64,000 nt of DNA from Meiothermus sp. QL-1 (GCF_003351145.1 NZ_QQSV01000005.1:1-64000), one strand, 5' to 3'. Counted from the first letter of the stretch, positions 17,050 to 26,698 are shown. The notes: generated by a model not told the origin, from the sequence alone. Program-made: numbers and translations.

Positions 17050-17111
17050 AAAACGAAAGCATAAATTTCGTTTTTCCCCGAGTTTAGAAAACAAAAACTT
17101 GACAAACGAAA
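17050..17111 (+). promoter_or_regulatory. CGAAA-type operator cluster before the inositol binding-protein gene
   Basis: Dyad AAAACGAAA-N7-TTTCGTTTT at 17050-17074, and a third copy AAACGAAA at 17104-17111 lying in the promoter spacer. DeoR-family regulators commonly bind CGAAA half-sites, and a DeoR gene closes this locus at 27530-28336. The first dyad followed by T5 could also act as a weak terminator for gpsA. Confidence 0.6.
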
Positions 17112-17128
17112 CTTCTCGCGCATAGAAT
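17099..17128 (+). promoter_or_regulatory. Promoter of the inositol uptake operon
   Basis: Consensus -35 TTGACA (17099-17104) and -10 TAGAAT (17123-17128), spacer 18. A CGAAA half-site sits in the spacer. About 85 bases of leader precede the ATG at 17221. Confidence 0.8.
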
Positions 17129-17220
17129 GACCGTGACCTGATAACCAGGGTCAAGGCCGAGGAAGCACCGGTCACCCCTTCGCGGGAGTGGGGCAAGCCC
17201 TCGGCAGGGGAGGTTTCGCA

Positions 17221-18135
17221 ATGAGAAAGCTCTGGCTGGCGATGCTGTTGGCGCTGGGTATGGGTCTGGCCCTAGCCCAGCAAGTGCGGATCGTAGTGGT
17301 TTCCCACGGACAGGCCGCTGATCCCTTCTGGTCTGTGGTAAAGAACGGGGTGGAGGCTGCGGCCAGGGAGACCGGGGCCCGGGTGGAATACCGTGCTCCC
17401 GAGACCTTTGACATGGTGCGGATGGCCCAGCTCATTGATGCCGCGGTGGCCTCGAGGCCCAGCGGTATTGTGGTCTCGATTCCCGACGGAAAAGCGTTGG
17501 AGCGTTCTATCCGCGCCGCTGTGCGGGCCGGTATCCCGGTGGTCTCCATGAACTCCGGCTCGGACGTGGCCGAAAGCCTGGGGGTGCTGGTGCACGTGGG
17601 CCAGACCGAATACGAGGCCGGGCTGGGGGCGGGCCAGCGCATGAAGGCTGCCGGTGTCAAGAACGCCATCTGCGTGAACCATGAGGTGGGCAACGTGGCC
17701 CTTGACCTGCGCTGCAAGGGCTTCTTCGATGGGCTGGGGATTAGGCCCAACGTGATTCCGGTCAAAATCGGCGACCCCACTGGCATTCGCAATGCGGTGG
17801 CGGCTGCCTTGCAAAGAGACCCTACCATCGACGGGGTGCTAACCCTGGGCCCCACTACGGCCGAACCGGTGCTCCAGGCCCTGGAAGGCAAGAAGGTTAC
17901 CTTTGGTACCTTCGACCTCTCCCCGGCGGTTCTGACCGCGCTTTCGCAGAGGAAGATGGCCTTCGCCATCGACCAGCAGCAGTGGCTGCAGGGCTATCTG
18001 CCCATCATTATTCTGAACAACTACGTTAAGTATGGGTTACTACCGGCCAATAAGGTGATTATGACCGGACCGGGCTTTGTGACCCCCGAGAACGCTGCCC
18101 AGGTGATAGAGCTCTCCAAACGAGGCATCCGCTAA
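17221..18135 (+). CDS. Periplasmic sugar-binding protein (RbsB/IbpA type), probable inositol
   Basis: A 304-residue binding protein with signal peptide ([20 protein letters not shown]). It belongs to the LacI/RbsB-like periplasmic binding family (Peripla_BP_4): [17 protein letters not shown] near residue 35, [18 protein letters not shown] near 75, and a C-terminal [13 protein letters not shown] segment. ATG 17221 begins the signal peptide. With the permease and ATPase downstream it makes a simple-sugar ABC importer. myo-Inositol as ligand is inferred from the iol genes that follow. Confidence 0.88.
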   Translation: MRKLWLAMLLALGMGLALAQQVRIVVVSHGQAADPFWSVVKNGVEAAARETGARVEYRAPETFDMVRMAQLIDAAVASRPSGIVVSIPDGKALERSIRAAVRAGIPVVSMNSGSDVAESLGVLVHVGQTEYEAGLGAGQRMKAAGVKNAICVNHEVGNVALDLRCKGFFDGLGIRPNVIPVKIGDPTGIRNAVAAALQRDPTIDGVLTLGPTTAEPVLQALEGKKVTFGTFDLSPAVLTALSQRKMAFAIDQQQWLQGYLPIIILNNYVKYGLLPANKVIMTGPGFVTPENAAQVIELSKRGIR

Positions 18136-18158
18136 AACCTCCTAGACCTCCAACCCGC

Positions 18159-18187
18159 GGGACTCCCGGGGTAAGTCCGGGAGTCCC
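18159..18187 (+). terminator. Strong hairpin between binding-protein and permease genes
   Basis: GGGACTCCCGG (18159-18169) and CCGGGAGTCCC (18177-18187) form a perfect 11-bp stem with a 7-base loop. There is no T-tract, so it is more likely an mRNA 3'-end stabiliser or processing site than a full terminator. Its position parallels the terminator at 6971-7000 in the galactoside operon. Confidence 0.75.
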
Positions 18188-18202
18188 TCCTCGAGGCAAA
18201 CG

Positions 18203-19231
18203 ATGGCGGTTAAGGTACAGCACGAACGATCTCTGAGCCGTTGGCAGCGGCTTTTGCTCCGCCCAGAGCTAGGCTCTATCGCTGGGCTGGTGGTGGTGTT
18301 CGCGTTTTTTGCCCTGGCGGCAGGAGGCAGCGGCTTTCTCTCTTGGGACGGCACACGCAACTACCTCGAGGTCGCCGCCCAGCTCGGCATCCTGGCCTCG
18401 GCGGTGGCGCTGCTGATGATTGCTGGGGAGTTCGACCTCTCGGTGGGCTCTATGATCGGGGTGGCTGCTATCAGCCTAGCCCTCCTGGCCCACCCTAGCT
18501 ATGGCAATCTGCCCCTTTCCTTGGCTTTTCTTGTAACCCTGGGTTTCGCCCTTCTCGTCGGCTACCTGAACGGCTACCTGGTTATGCGCACGGGCCTGCC
18601 CAGCTTCATCGTGACCCTGGCCATGATGTTCATCCTGGCGGGGGCCAACATCGGCTTTACCAAGCTCATCACCAAACTGACCATCGTCTCCGGGCTCAAC
18701 GAGAAAATCGCCGCCGACCCCTTCGCCCAGCTCTTCACCGGCTCGCTTCTGGGGTTGCCGGCAGCGGTCTGGTGGTGGCTGGGAACGACGGCGGTGCTCA
18801 GCTTCGTGCTGCTGCGCACCCCTTTTGGCAACTGGATTTTTGGAGCCGGAGGCGATGCCAACGCAGCCCGGAACGTGGGGGTGCCGGTGCGGCGGGTCAA
18901 GATTACCCTCTTCATGCTCACCGCCGCTGCAGCCACCCTGCTGGCCACTATCCAGGTCATGGGGCTGGGCTCGGCCAACGTGCTCCAGGGGCAGGGCAAG
19001 GAGCTCGAGGCCATCGCCGCAGCGGTGATTGGGGGCTGCCTGCTCACCGGAGGCTATGGCTCGGTAATTGGGGCGGGCATTGGGGCTTTGATTCTGGCCA
19101 TCGTGCAGCAGGGCATCGTGTACACCAACATAGACCTGGACTGGTTCAAGGTGATGGTGGGGGGCATGATCCTGGGCGCCGTCATCCTGAACAACTACCT
19201 GCGCCGGCTCTCTTTGCAGGTGCGGAGGTGA
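18203..19231 (+). CDS. Simple-sugar ABC permease (RbsC/FrcC family)
   Basis: A 342-residue inner-membrane protein with about ten hydrophobic helices. Family hallmarks: [37 protein letters not shown], and [37 protein letters not shown]. It probably dimerises to form the pore for inositol. ATG 18203 follows a GAGG ribosome site just after the intergenic hairpin. The ATPase starts two bases downstream of its stop. Confidence 0.92.
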   Translation: MAVKVQHERSLSRWQRLLLRPELGSIAGLVVVFAFFALAAGGSGFLSWDGTRNYLEVAAQLGILASAVALLMIAGEFDLSVGSMIGVAAISLALLAHPSYGNLPLSLAFLVTLGFALLVGYLNGYLVMRTGLPSFIVTLAMMFILAGANIGFTKLITKLTIVSGLNEKIAADPFAQLFTGSLLGLPAAVWWWLGTTAVLSFVLLRTPFGNWIFGAGGDANAARNVGVPVRRVKITLFMLTAAAATLLATIQVMGLGSANVLQGQGKELEAIAAAVIGGCLLTGGYGSVIGAGIGALILAIVQQGIVYTNIDLDWFKVMVGGMILGAVILNNYLRRLSLQVRR

Positions 19232-19233
19232 GC

Positions 19234-20076
19234 ATGACCCCCCTAATCGAACTGCGCAGGGTGAGCAAATACTTCGGGCCGGTGGTGGCGCTCAAGGACA
19301 TCGACATGAAGGTCTACGCCGGAGAGGTGCACTGCTTGCTGGGGGACAACGGCGCCGGCAAGAGCACCCTGATCAAGACCCTCTCCGGGGTGCACCCCCC
19401 CTCCGAAGGGCAGATTCTGCTGGAAGGGGAGCCGGTGGTCTTTCGTTCGCCGCGCGATGCCCTCGAGCGGGGTATTGCCACCGTCTACCAGGACCTGGCC
19501 ATGCTGCCCCTGATGAGCATCAGCCGGAACTTCTTCCTGGGCCGGGAGCCCAAGAAAAAGCTGGGCCCCCTGACCCTCTACGATGCGGCCTTGGCCGCAC
19601 GGGTGGCACGGGAGGAGCTGCGCAAGATCGGCATCGAGATCCGCGACCCCGAACAGCCGGTGGGCACCCTTTCTGGGGGTGAGCGGCAGTCGGTGGCGAT
19701 TGCCAGGGCGGTCTATTTTGGGGCCAAGGTGCTCATCCTGGACGAGCCCACCTCGGCTTTGGGGGTGAAGGAGTCGGCGGTGGTTTTGAAGTACATCGTG
19801 CAGGCCAAGCTGAGGGGCCTAGGGGTGATTTTCATCACCCACAACGTGCACCACGCCTGGGCGGTGGGGGATACCTTTACCGTGCTCAACCGGGGCAGAA
19901 GCTACGGCACCTTCAAGAAGGCCGAGACCACCCGGGAGCAGCTCCTGCAGATGATGGCCGGAGGGGAAGAGCTGGAGGCCCTTTCGGTGGAACTCGAGCT
20001 CATCGCCAAAAAAGACCCCACCGCAGCGGCCCAAATGGAACACCTGGTGGCCGAAGAGCTACACAAACCCAACTAA
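19234..20076 (+). CDS. Simple-sugar ABC transporter ATPase (single-domain, FrcA type)
   Basis: A 280-residue ATPase. Walker [10 protein letters not shown], signature [15 protein letters not shown], Walker [12 protein letters not shown], and switch His in ITHNVHHA. It holds one nucleotide-binding domain, whereas RbsA/MglA proteins have two fused copies, so it would act as a homodimer. ATG 19234 has GGAGG upstream and sits just after the permease stop; the longer open frame upstream is an out-of-frame shadow of the permease. The C-terminus ends in a charged helix of about 35 residues. Confidence 0.93.
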   Translation: MTPLIELRRVSKYFGPVVALKDIDMKVYAGEVHCLLGDNGAGKSTLIKTLSGVHPPSEGQILLEGEPVVFRSPRDALERGIATVYQDLAMLPLMSISRNFFLGREPKKKLGPLTLYDAALAARVAREELRKIGIEIRDPEQPVGTLSGGERQSVAIARAVYFGAKVLILDEPTSALGVKESAVVLKYIVQAKLRGLGVIFITHNVHHAWAVGDTFTVLNRGRSYGTFKKAETTREQLLQMMAGGEELEALSVELELIAKKDPTAAAQMEHLVAEELHKPN

Positions 20077-20261
20077 CGCAGCCCTATGACAACGACCCAA
20101 AAGCGAACGCCAACCCCAAGAACCCAGGCCATGAGCCAAGTCTCCAGGAACGAACTTAGCTTTGGGCCTGATCCAGACCCCGGCTACTTTTGTGCAAGCA
20201 GTGCGCATGGTGGAGGGACTTGCCCTACGAGCAACGGGGAAATGCTGCTCAAGAGAACCCC

Positions 20262-21266
20262 ATGAAGCCCCTCCGCATGGCCATGATTGGCGCAGGCCGC
20301 ATGGGCCTGGCCCACGCCCGCATCCTGGCCGGGCGCTTTGAGTGCCGGGTGGTGCGGGTGGTGGATACCGTGGCCCAGAACGCCCTTCGGGTGGCCGCCG
20401 AGGTGGGGGCCGAGGCCAGCACCGCCCTCGAGGATGCCTTCAAGCCCGACATCGACGCGGTCATCATCACCACCCCTACCCCCACCCACGCCGAGATGGT
20501 GGAGGCCGCCGCACAGGCGGGCAAGGCCATCTTTGTGGAGAAGCCCATCGCCCTGAGCCTGGAGGCCGGGCGGCGGGCGGTAGAGGCGGTGGAAAAAAGC
20601 GGGGTGCCCTGCCAGGTGGGCTTCCAGCGCCGCTACGACCCGGCCTATGTGCGGGCTAAGGAGCTAATCGAGGCGGGCGCGCTGGGAAGGCTCGAGGGCA
20701 TCCGGCTGGTGGGGCGCGACCCCCACCCGCCCGGGCTCGAGTTTCTCAAAACCAGCGGCGGCCTTTTGGTGGACATGGGCATCCACGACCTGGACTCGGC
20801 CCGCTTTCTTTTGGGCGAGGTGAGCGAGGTCTACGCCATCGGAGGGGCCCTGGCCGAGCCCCACCTGGCCCAGCACGGCCTCTTCGACACCGCGGTGGCC
20901 ACTTTGCGCTTCGAGAATGGGGCGGTGGGGACGCTCGAGGTGGCCCTGCGCACCGCCTACGGCTACGACATCCGCTGCGAGGTGCTGGGCGAGAAGGGCC
21001 GCCTCCACATCGAGCAGGATCTGCGCCCCAACCTTTGGCGCTACGACCTACAGGGCGGCCACTTCGAGCGCCCGCGCAACTTCGAGGAGCGCTTCGCCGA
21101 GGCCTACGCCGCCCAAATGGTGGCCTTCGCCCGCAACCTGCACGCGGGCCGGCCCCTTTACCCGAGCGTACGCGACGCCTGGTACTCGCTGCGGCTGGCC
21201 AAGGCGGCGCAGCACGCCCTGGAGACCGGCCAGGTGGTAAGGGTGAGCGAGTACGGCGAATTGTGA
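20262..21266 (+). CDS. iolG: myo-Inositol 2-dehydrogenase (Gfo/Idh/MocA family), first copy
   Basis: A 334-residue NAD-dependent dehydrogenase that would oxidise myo-inositol to 2-keto-myo-inositol. Rossmann motif MIGAGRMGLAHARI, catalytic Lys in VEKPIAL, and the GGLLVDMGIHDLD segment with the conserved Asp-x-x-x-His. ATG 20262 is chosen because the nucleotide fold begins directly after it. The 185 bases upstream (20077-20261) separate it from the ABC genes; I found no convincing promoter there, only a GAACGAACTT stretch (about 20146) like the CGAAA sites before the uptake operon. Confidence 0.88.
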   Translation: MKPLRMAMIGAGRMGLAHARILAGRFECRVVRVVDTVAQNALRVAAEVGAEASTALEDAFKPDIDAVIITTPTPTHAEMVEAAAQAGKAIFVEKPIALSLEAGRRAVEAVEKSGVPCQVGFQRRYDPAYVRAKELIEAGALGRLEGIRLVGRDPHPPGLEFLKTSGGLLVDMGIHDLDSARFLLGEVSEVYAIGGALAEPHLAQHGLFDTAVATLRFENGAVGTLEVALRTAYGYDIRCEVLGEKGRLHIEQDLRPNLWRYDLQGGHFERPRNFEERFAEAYAAQMVAFARNLHAGRPLYPSVRDAWYSLRLAKAAQHALETGQVVRVSEYGEL

Positions 21267-21281
21267 CCAAGGAGGTGTGAC

Positions 21282-23159
21282 TTGCGCACGCAACGACTAA
21301 CCGTAGCCCAGGCCCTGGTGAGGTTCCTGGCCGCCCAGTACACCGAGCGCGATGGCCGGAAGGAGCGGCTTATTGCCGGGGTCTGGGCCATCTTCGGACA
21401 CGGCAACGTGGCCGGGCTGGGGCAGGCTTTGGAGGAGTACGGCGACGAGGTGGGCCTACCCACCTACCGGCCCCAGAACGAGCAGGCCATGGTTCATGCG
21501 GCCATCGCCTACGCCAAGCACAAGAACCGGCTTTCTACCTTCGCCTGCACCGCCTCGGTGGGGCCGGGTTCCACCAACATGCTCACCGCCGCGGCCACCG
21601 CTACGGTCAACCGGCTGCCGGTGCTGCTTTTGCCCTCCGACTACTTCGCCAACCGGCTGCCCGACCCGGTTCTGCAGCAGCTCGAGCACCCCACCGAACA
21701 CGACGTCAGTGTTAACGACGCCTTTAGGCCCCTCTCGCGCTTCTTCACCCGCATCACCCGGCCCTCCCAGCTTCTCTCGGCCCTGCCCGAGGCCATGCGC
21801 GTCCTTACCGACCCCGCCGAAACCGGGGCCGTCACCATCGCCCTGCCCGAAGACGTGCAGACCGAAGCCTACGACTGGCCCGAAGCCTTCTTCGCCCAGC
21901 GGGTTTGGCGGGTGCGCCGCCCGGTACCCGAACCCGAGGCCCTAGCCGAGGCGGTAGCGCTCCTCAAGCAGGCCAGAAGGCCCCTGATCGTGAGCGGTGG
22001 GGGCACCCTCTACGCCGAGGCATCCGAAGCCCTGGCCGCTTTGGCCGAGACCCTGGGCCTCCCGGTCTGCGAGACCCAGGGGGGCAAAGGCGCTTTGCCC
22101 TGGAACCACCCTTGGTGCGTGGGGCCCATCGGGGCCAACGGGGGCACGGCGGCCAACCGGCTGGCCCGCGAGGCCGACGTGGTGCTGGCGGTGGGCACCC
22201 GGCTCGCCGACTTCACCACCGCCTCCAAGACCGCCTTCCAGCACCCCGGGGTGCGCTTTATTGGCCTCAACGTGGCCCCCTTCGACGCGGCCAAGGCCAA
22301 CGGGGTGATGCTGGTGGCCGATGCCCGCCGGGGGCTGGAAGCCCTGCTGGAAGCGCTCAAAAGGCACCAGGGCAGCCCAGCTGCCTACCGCGCCGAGGTG
22401 GCCCGGCTCAAGCGCGAGTGGGACGAGACCGTGACCGCCTACCGCACCCCCAAGCCGGGAAAGAACCCGATGGCCCAGGCCGAGGTGATAGGCCTGGTGA
22501 ACGAGGTGTACGGCGGCAAGGCCACGGTTATCTGTGCGGCAGGTAGCTTGCCGGGCGATTTGCTCAAGCTTTGGCGGCCCGAAGACCCCAAGGGCTACCA
22601 CCTCGAGTACGGCTTCTCCTGCATGGGCTACGAGATTGCGGCAGGGGTGGGGGTAGCCCTGGCCGAACCCGGGCGCGAGGTGGTGGTCTTCGTAGGGGAC
22701 GGGAGCTATCTGATGATGAACTCGGAGATTGTGACCGCGGTGGCCGAAGGGCTTTCCTTCACGGTTGTGCTGGTGGATAACCGGGCCTTTGGCTCCATCC
22801 GCGGCCTGCAAATGTCGTTGGGCTCGCCCTCCTTCAACAACGAGCTGCGCCGGCGAAACCCCAAAACGGGCCGCACCGACGGCCCCCCTGTGCAGGTGGA
22901 CTTCGCCAAGCACGCCGAGGCGATGGGGGCTTTGGTCTGGCAGCCGCAGAACTACGCCGAGCTGGAGAAAGCCCTGAAAGAGGCCCGAAGGGCCCAGGGG
23001 GTGCGGGTGGTGGTGGTGCCGGTGAGCGTAGACGACCGGGTTCCCAGCTTCGAGGGCTGGTGGGATGTGCCGGTGGCGGAGATCTCGAACCAGCCAGCAG
23101 TAAAGCAGGCACGCCGGGAGTATGAGGCCCACCTAGCGAAGCAACGACGGTATTTCTGA
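21282..23159 (+). CDS. iolD: 3D-(3,5/4)-trihydroxycyclohexane-1,2-dione hydrolase
   Basis: A 625-residue thiamine-diphosphate enzyme that opens the ring of trihydroxycyclohexanedione to 5-deoxy-glucuronate. N-terminal Pyr domain with the catalytic Glu in RPQNEQAMVHAA, central domain, and C-terminal PP domain with the ThDP/Mg motif GDGSYLMMNSEIVTA. The RFLAAQY..FGHGNVAGLG start is diagnostic of IolD among acetolactate-synthase relatives. TTG start after an AAGGAGG ribosome site. Confidence 0.94.
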   Translation: MRTQRLTVAQALVRFLAAQYTERDGRKERLIAGVWAIFGHGNVAGLGQALEEYGDEVGLPTYRPQNEQAMVHAAIAYAKHKNRLSTFACTASVGPGSTNMLTAAATATVNRLPVLLLPSDYFANRLPDPVLQQLEHPTEHDVSVNDAFRPLSRFFTRITRPSQLLSALPEAMRVLTDPAETGAVTIALPEDVQTEAYDWPEAFFAQRVWRVRRPVPEPEALAEAVALLKQARRPLIVSGGGTLYAEASEALAALAETLGLPVCETQGGKGALPWNHPWCVGPIGANGGTAANRLAREADVVLAVGTRLADFTTASKTAFQHPGVRFIGLNVAPFDAAKANGVMLVADARRGLEALLEALKRHQGSPAAYRAEVARLKREWDETVTAYRTPKPGKNPMAQAEVIGLVNEVYGGKATVICAAGSLPGDLLKLWRPEDPKGYHLEYGFSCMGYEIAAGVGVALAEPGREVVVFVGDGSYLMMNSEIVTAVAEGLSFTVVLVDNRAFGSIRGLQMSLGSPSFNNELRRRNPKTGRTDGPPVQVDFAKHAEAMGALVWQPQNYAELEKALKEARRAQGVRVVVVPVSVDDRVPSFEGWWDVPVAEISNQPAVKQARREYEAHLAKQRRYF

Positions 23160-23171
23160 GGTAGGCGCACC

Positions 23172-24098
23172 ATGGCAATCCGTTTTGGCAACGCCCCCTG
23201 TAGCTGGGGCACCATCGAAGGGTTTGGGCAGGGCATCGGCTACCGCCAGATGCTCGACGAGCTGGTCGAGGCCGGCTACCGCGGCACCGAGCTGGGCGAC
23301 TGGGGCTACATGCCCACCAACCCAACAGAGCTACGGCAGGAGCTGCAGCAGCGCGGCCTCACCCTCCTGGGGGCCTACGAGGGGGTTTATCTCAAAGACC
23401 CCGCCGAGCACGGCCCGGGGGAGGCCCGGGTTCTGCGCACCGCCCGCCTGCTCAAAAGCGTGGCCGAGGTGGGCGACGGGTGGCAACCCCTGTTGGTGCT
23501 GGCCGACGAGCACAGCCGCGACCCGTTGCGCTTCCAACACGCAGGCCGGGTCAGGCCCGAGATGGGTCTCTCGGCTTCGGAGTGGAAGACCTTTGCTTTG
23601 GGGGCCGAGCGTATCGCCAAGGCGGTGCGGGACGAGACCGGCCTGCGCACGGTCTTCCACCACCACTGCGCGGGCTATGTGGAAGCGCCCTGGGAGATTG
23701 AGGCCCTGCTCGAGCACACCGACCCCAGCCTTTTGGGCCTGGTCTTCGACACCGGGCACTTCCTTTACGGTAGCGGGGAAAACCGCCCCGAAGCAGTACT
23801 GGAGGCCCTGGAGCGCTTTCAAAAGCGCATCTGGTACGTGCACTACAAGGACTGCCACCCCGGCGTGGCCCAGGAAGCCCGCACAAAGGGCTGGAACTAC
23901 AAGGAAGCAGTGGGCAGAGGAGTGTTCTGCGAACTGGGAGCAGGCCAGATCGACTTTGGCACGGTAACCCGGAAGCTCCTGGCCCTGGGCTACGACGGCT
24001 GGATTACCGTGGAACAAGATGTGCTGCCCGGCATGGGGGCCCCCAAGGCGAGCGCCGAGCGCAACCGGGCCTACCTGCGCAGGGTGACCGGCTACTAG
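23172..24098 (+). CDS. iolE: myo-Inosose-2 dehydratase
   Basis: A 308-residue TIM-barrel metal enzyme that dehydrates 2-keto-myo-inositol to the trihydroxycyclohexanedione used by IolD. Typical start FGNAPCSWGTIEG, the TVFHHHCAGYVE segment, LVFDTGHFLYG and the WITVEQDVLPGMG end carry the metal ligands. Twelve bases after iolD in the same operon, directly following the pathway step order. Confidence 0.94.
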   Translation: MAIRFGNAPCSWGTIEGFGQGIGYRQMLDELVEAGYRGTELGDWGYMPTNPTELRQELQQRGLTLLGAYEGVYLKDPAEHGPGEARVLRTARLLKSVAEVGDGWQPLLVLADEHSRDPLRFQHAGRVRPEMGLSASEWKTFALGAERIAKAVRDETGLRTVFHHHCAGYVEAPWEIEALLEHTDPSLLGLVFDTGHFLYGSGENRPEAVLEALERFQKRIWYVHYKDCHPGVAQEARTKGWNYKEAVGRGVFCELGAGQIDFGTVTRKLLALGYDGWITVEQDVLPGMGAPKASAERNRAYLRRVTGY

Positions 24099-24104
24099 AA
24101 CCCC

Positions 24105-25115
24105 ATGAACCCCACCTACGACCTCATCACCATTGGCCGCTGCTCCATCGACCTCTACTCCCAAGACCTGGGGGCAGCCTTTCCCCAGATTCGCACCTTT
24201 GGGGCCTACCTGGGCGGAAGCCCGCTGAACATCGCGGTGGGGGCAAGGCGGCTAGGCCTGCGCACCGCCCTGCTCACCGCCGTAGGCCCCGACCCGGTGG
24301 GCGAGTTCGTCCTGGAGCGGCTCAGGCGGGAGGGGGTGGAGACCCGCTTTATTCCGGTCAAGCCCGGCACCCGCACCCCGGCGGTGCTGCTGGGCATCGA
24401 GCCCCCGGACCGCTTTCCTATCACCTTTTACCGCGAGAACGCTGCGGATATTCAGCTTTCCATCGACGATGTGGCGGCCTTGCCCCTGGCCCAGACCCGG
24501 GCCGTGCAGCTTTCGGGGGCTGCCCTGGCCAAGGAGCCGAGCCGCAGCGCCATCTTCTACGCCGCCGAAGAGGCCAGGGCCCTGGGCCTCACGGTCTTCC
24601 TCGACCTCGACTTCCGCGCCGACGCCTGGCCCGACCCCCGCGCCTACGGCCTGGCCCTGCGAGCCCTGCTGCCATTGGTGGACATCGCTATCGGCACCGA
24701 GGAAGAGGTCAACGCAGCCATGCTGCGCCGCCCCGAGGACGTGGTCATCCGCCACTCCCAAATTACCGCGCCGGAAATCCGGGGCAACCTTGCGGCCAAC
24801 ATAGAGGCCCTGCTGGCCCGGGGGTTGAAGGCCCTGGTGGTGAAGCGGGGGGCCCAAGGCTCGGCGGTCTATCTACCCAGCGGGGAAGTGGTGGTCGCCT
24901 CCGGCTTTCCGGTGGAGGTGGTGAGCATCCTGGGCGCAGGGGACGCTTTTGCTGCTGGCTTCATCTACGGCTACCTGCAGGGTTGGGACTGGTACCAATG
25001 TGCCCGCTTAGGCAACGCCTGCGGGGCCATTGTGGTGGGGCGCATCGGTTGCGCCGACTTCACCCCGTACCTGGACGAGGTACTGGCCTTTGTAGAGGCT
25101 CGAGGAGGTTTTTGA
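24105..25115 (+). CDS. iolC: 5-Dehydro-2-deoxygluconokinase (PfkB family)
   Basis: A 336-residue ribokinase-family kinase that phosphorylates 2-deoxy-5-keto-gluconate. Sugar-binding GAYLGGSPLNIAVGARRLG segment and the catalytic/anion-hole motif GAGDAFAAGFIYG with the base Asp. Some relatives carry a fused C-terminal aldolase-like (DUF2090) domain; this protein ends after the kinase, so no fused IolJ function is present. Its TGA overlaps the next start by one base. Confidence 0.92.
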   Translation: MNPTYDLITIGRCSIDLYSQDLGAAFPQIRTFGAYLGGSPLNIAVGARRLGLRTALLTAVGPDPVGEFVLERLRREGVETRFIPVKPGTRTPAVLLGIEPPDRFPITFYRENAADIQLSIDDVAALPLAQTRAVQLSGAALAKEPSRSAIFYAAEEARALGLTVFLDLDFRADAWPDPRAYGLALRALLPLVDIAIGTEEEVNAAMLRRPEDVVIRHSQITAPEIRGNLAANIEALLARGLKALVVKRGAQGSAVYLPSGEVVVASGFPVEVVSILGAGDAFAAGFIYGYLQGWDWYQCARLGNACGAIVVGRIGCADFTPYLDEVLAFVEARGGF

Positions 25116-25681
25116 TGCATGCTCTGGGCGTGTGTACCTGGACTCTGGGCCCTTTGCCCCTGCCCGAAATTTTGGCGCGGGTTCGGCGGCTGGGGTTTAG
25201 TGGGGTAGAGCTGCTAGGCGATTTAGAAAACCTGACCACAACCGCAGTGCGAAACCTTTTGATTCAGGAAGACCTGGCCGTCTACTCGCTCACCCCGGCC
25301 AACGTGGATCTGGCCCACCCCGAGCCTGCGGTGCGAGGGGTAGCGCTGGACTACTACCGGCGCCTGCTGGACTTTGCCGCCGAGCTAGGAGGGCCCAAGG
25401 TGTCCTGCCACGGGGCCATGGGCCGGGTGGCCCCCCATATGAACATTGAGGAGCCCAGTCCGGCTGCGGCCATCCTCGAAGTGGGCCCCCACCTGGGGCT
25501 CTTCCACCTGGCCGACTCCAACCGGCTGGGCTTGGGCCACGGGCACACCGATTTTGCTGCCTTGCTGGGGGCTTTGCGCCAGGTGGATTACCGGGGGCCT
25601 TTGATCCTCTTTGTAAAGCCTGGGAACTACACTCCGCTTATCTAGAAAACAAGCTGGCCCACAGCCGGGCCTATCCTATCT
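25115..25681 (+). pseudogene. Degenerate sugar-phosphate isomerase/epimerase (IolI/IolE-like TIM barrel)
   Basis: An open frame of 176 codons (25115-25645) starts normally (MHALGVCTWTLGP) but is only about 60 percent of family length. At residues 106-110 the sequence jumps from GRVAP, which normally sits in the third barrel strand, straight to HMNIEEPSPAAA, which belongs to the later DTFHMNIEE metal motif. About 90 residues with one metal Glu and the Asp are missing, in frame. The C-terminal metal Glu is also lost (LILFVKPGN), and past the TAG another frame reads LENKLAHSRAY (25652-25678), like a family C-terminus, so a frameshift is likely. Function is presumed lost. It sits between iolC and the second iolG. 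Confidence 0.72.
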
Positions 25682-25696
25682 GATCTGGGAGGAAAC

Positions 25697-26698
25697 ATGA
25701 AATCGTTTGGCGTTGCCCTCTTGGGTGCAGGCCGCATGGGCCTGGAGCACGCCCGCACCCTGCTCGCCCTGCCCGAGGCCCGCGTACTGGCAGTGGCCGA
25801 CCCCAACTGGGAGGCCGCCGAGGCCGCTCGCAGCCTGACACGAGCAGAAAAAGCCTACCTAGAGCCGCTGGAAGCCATTCAGCACCCCGGCGTAGAAGCG
25901 GTGGTGATCGCCACCCCTACCAATACCCACGCCCGCTACATCGAGGCCGCAGCGCAGGCCGGCAAGGCCATCTTTTGCGAGAAGCCGGTGGCCCTGGACC
26001 TGGCCGAGACCCGGCGGGTGATGGGGCTGGTAGAGGAAAAAGGCGTGCCCTTTCAGATTGGCTTCCAACGCCGCTACGACCCGGCCTACCTCGAGGCCAA
26101 GCGCCGGATCGAGGCCGGGGAAATCGGCCCGGTGGAGCAGTTCATCGCGGTCATGCGCGACCCTGCCCCCCCGCCTTTGGACTATCTCAAGGCCTCGGGG
26201 GGCCTCTTCGTGGACCAGGCCATCCACGACATCGACTGCGCCCGCTACCTGGTGGGCGAGGTGGTGGCTGTGCACGCCTGGGGCGAGGTGCGGGTAGACC
26301 CCAGGATCGGCGAGATTGGCGATGTGGACACCACCAACCTTTCCCTGCGCTTTGCCAATGGTGCGCTGGGGGTCATCCAGAACTCCCGCCGGGCGGTCTA
26401 TGGCTACGACGTGCGCACCGAGGTGTTTGGGGCTAGGGGCAAGCTGGTAATGGACGCCACCCCCAAAACCCCCCTATGGCGCTACGGCCAGGGGGTGCAG
26501 GCCGACCACTACCACTTCTTCATGGACCGCTTCAAGGAGGCCTACCGGCTGGAGCTCCAGGCCTTTTTCCAGGCCCTCTTGGAAGGCCGTCCCCCCAGCC
26601 CGGGGCCAAAGGACGCCCTCGAGTCGCTGCGCATTGCCCTGGCCGCCACCCAAAGCCTGAGAGAGAACCGGGTGGTGCGGCTGGAGGAGGTGGCATGA
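25697..26698 (+). CDS. iolG: Inositol 2-dehydrogenase-like oxidoreductase (Gfo/Idh/MocA), second copy
   Basis: A 333-residue paralogue of the dehydrogenase at 20262-21266, with the same LLGAGRMGLEHART Rossmann loop, catalytic Lys in CEKPVAL, and GFQRRYDPAY segment. It differs in the loop after the DxxxH motif (residues 193-210, VRVDPRIGEIGDVDT). It may act on another isomer such as scyllo- or D-chiro-inositol, as paired IolG/IolX proteins do in Bacillus; which copy does what cannot be told here. GGGAGG ribosome site; ATGA overlap with iolB. Confidence 0.85.
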   Translation: MKSFGVALLGAGRMGLEHARTLLALPEARVLAVADPNWEAAEAARSLTRAEKAYLEPLEAIQHPGVEAVVIATPTNTHARYIEAAAQAGKAIFCEKPVALDLAETRRVMGLVEEKGVPFQIGFQRRYDPAYLEAKRRIEAGEIGPVEQFIAVMRDPAPPPLDYLKASGGLFVDQAIHDIDCARYLVGEVVAVHAWGEVRVDPRIGEIGDVDTTNLSLRFANGALGVIQNSRRAVYGYDVRTEVFGARGKLVMDATPKTPLWRYGQGVQADHYHFFMDRFKEAYRLELQAFFQALLEGRPPSPGPKDALESLRIALAATQSLRENRVVRLEEVA

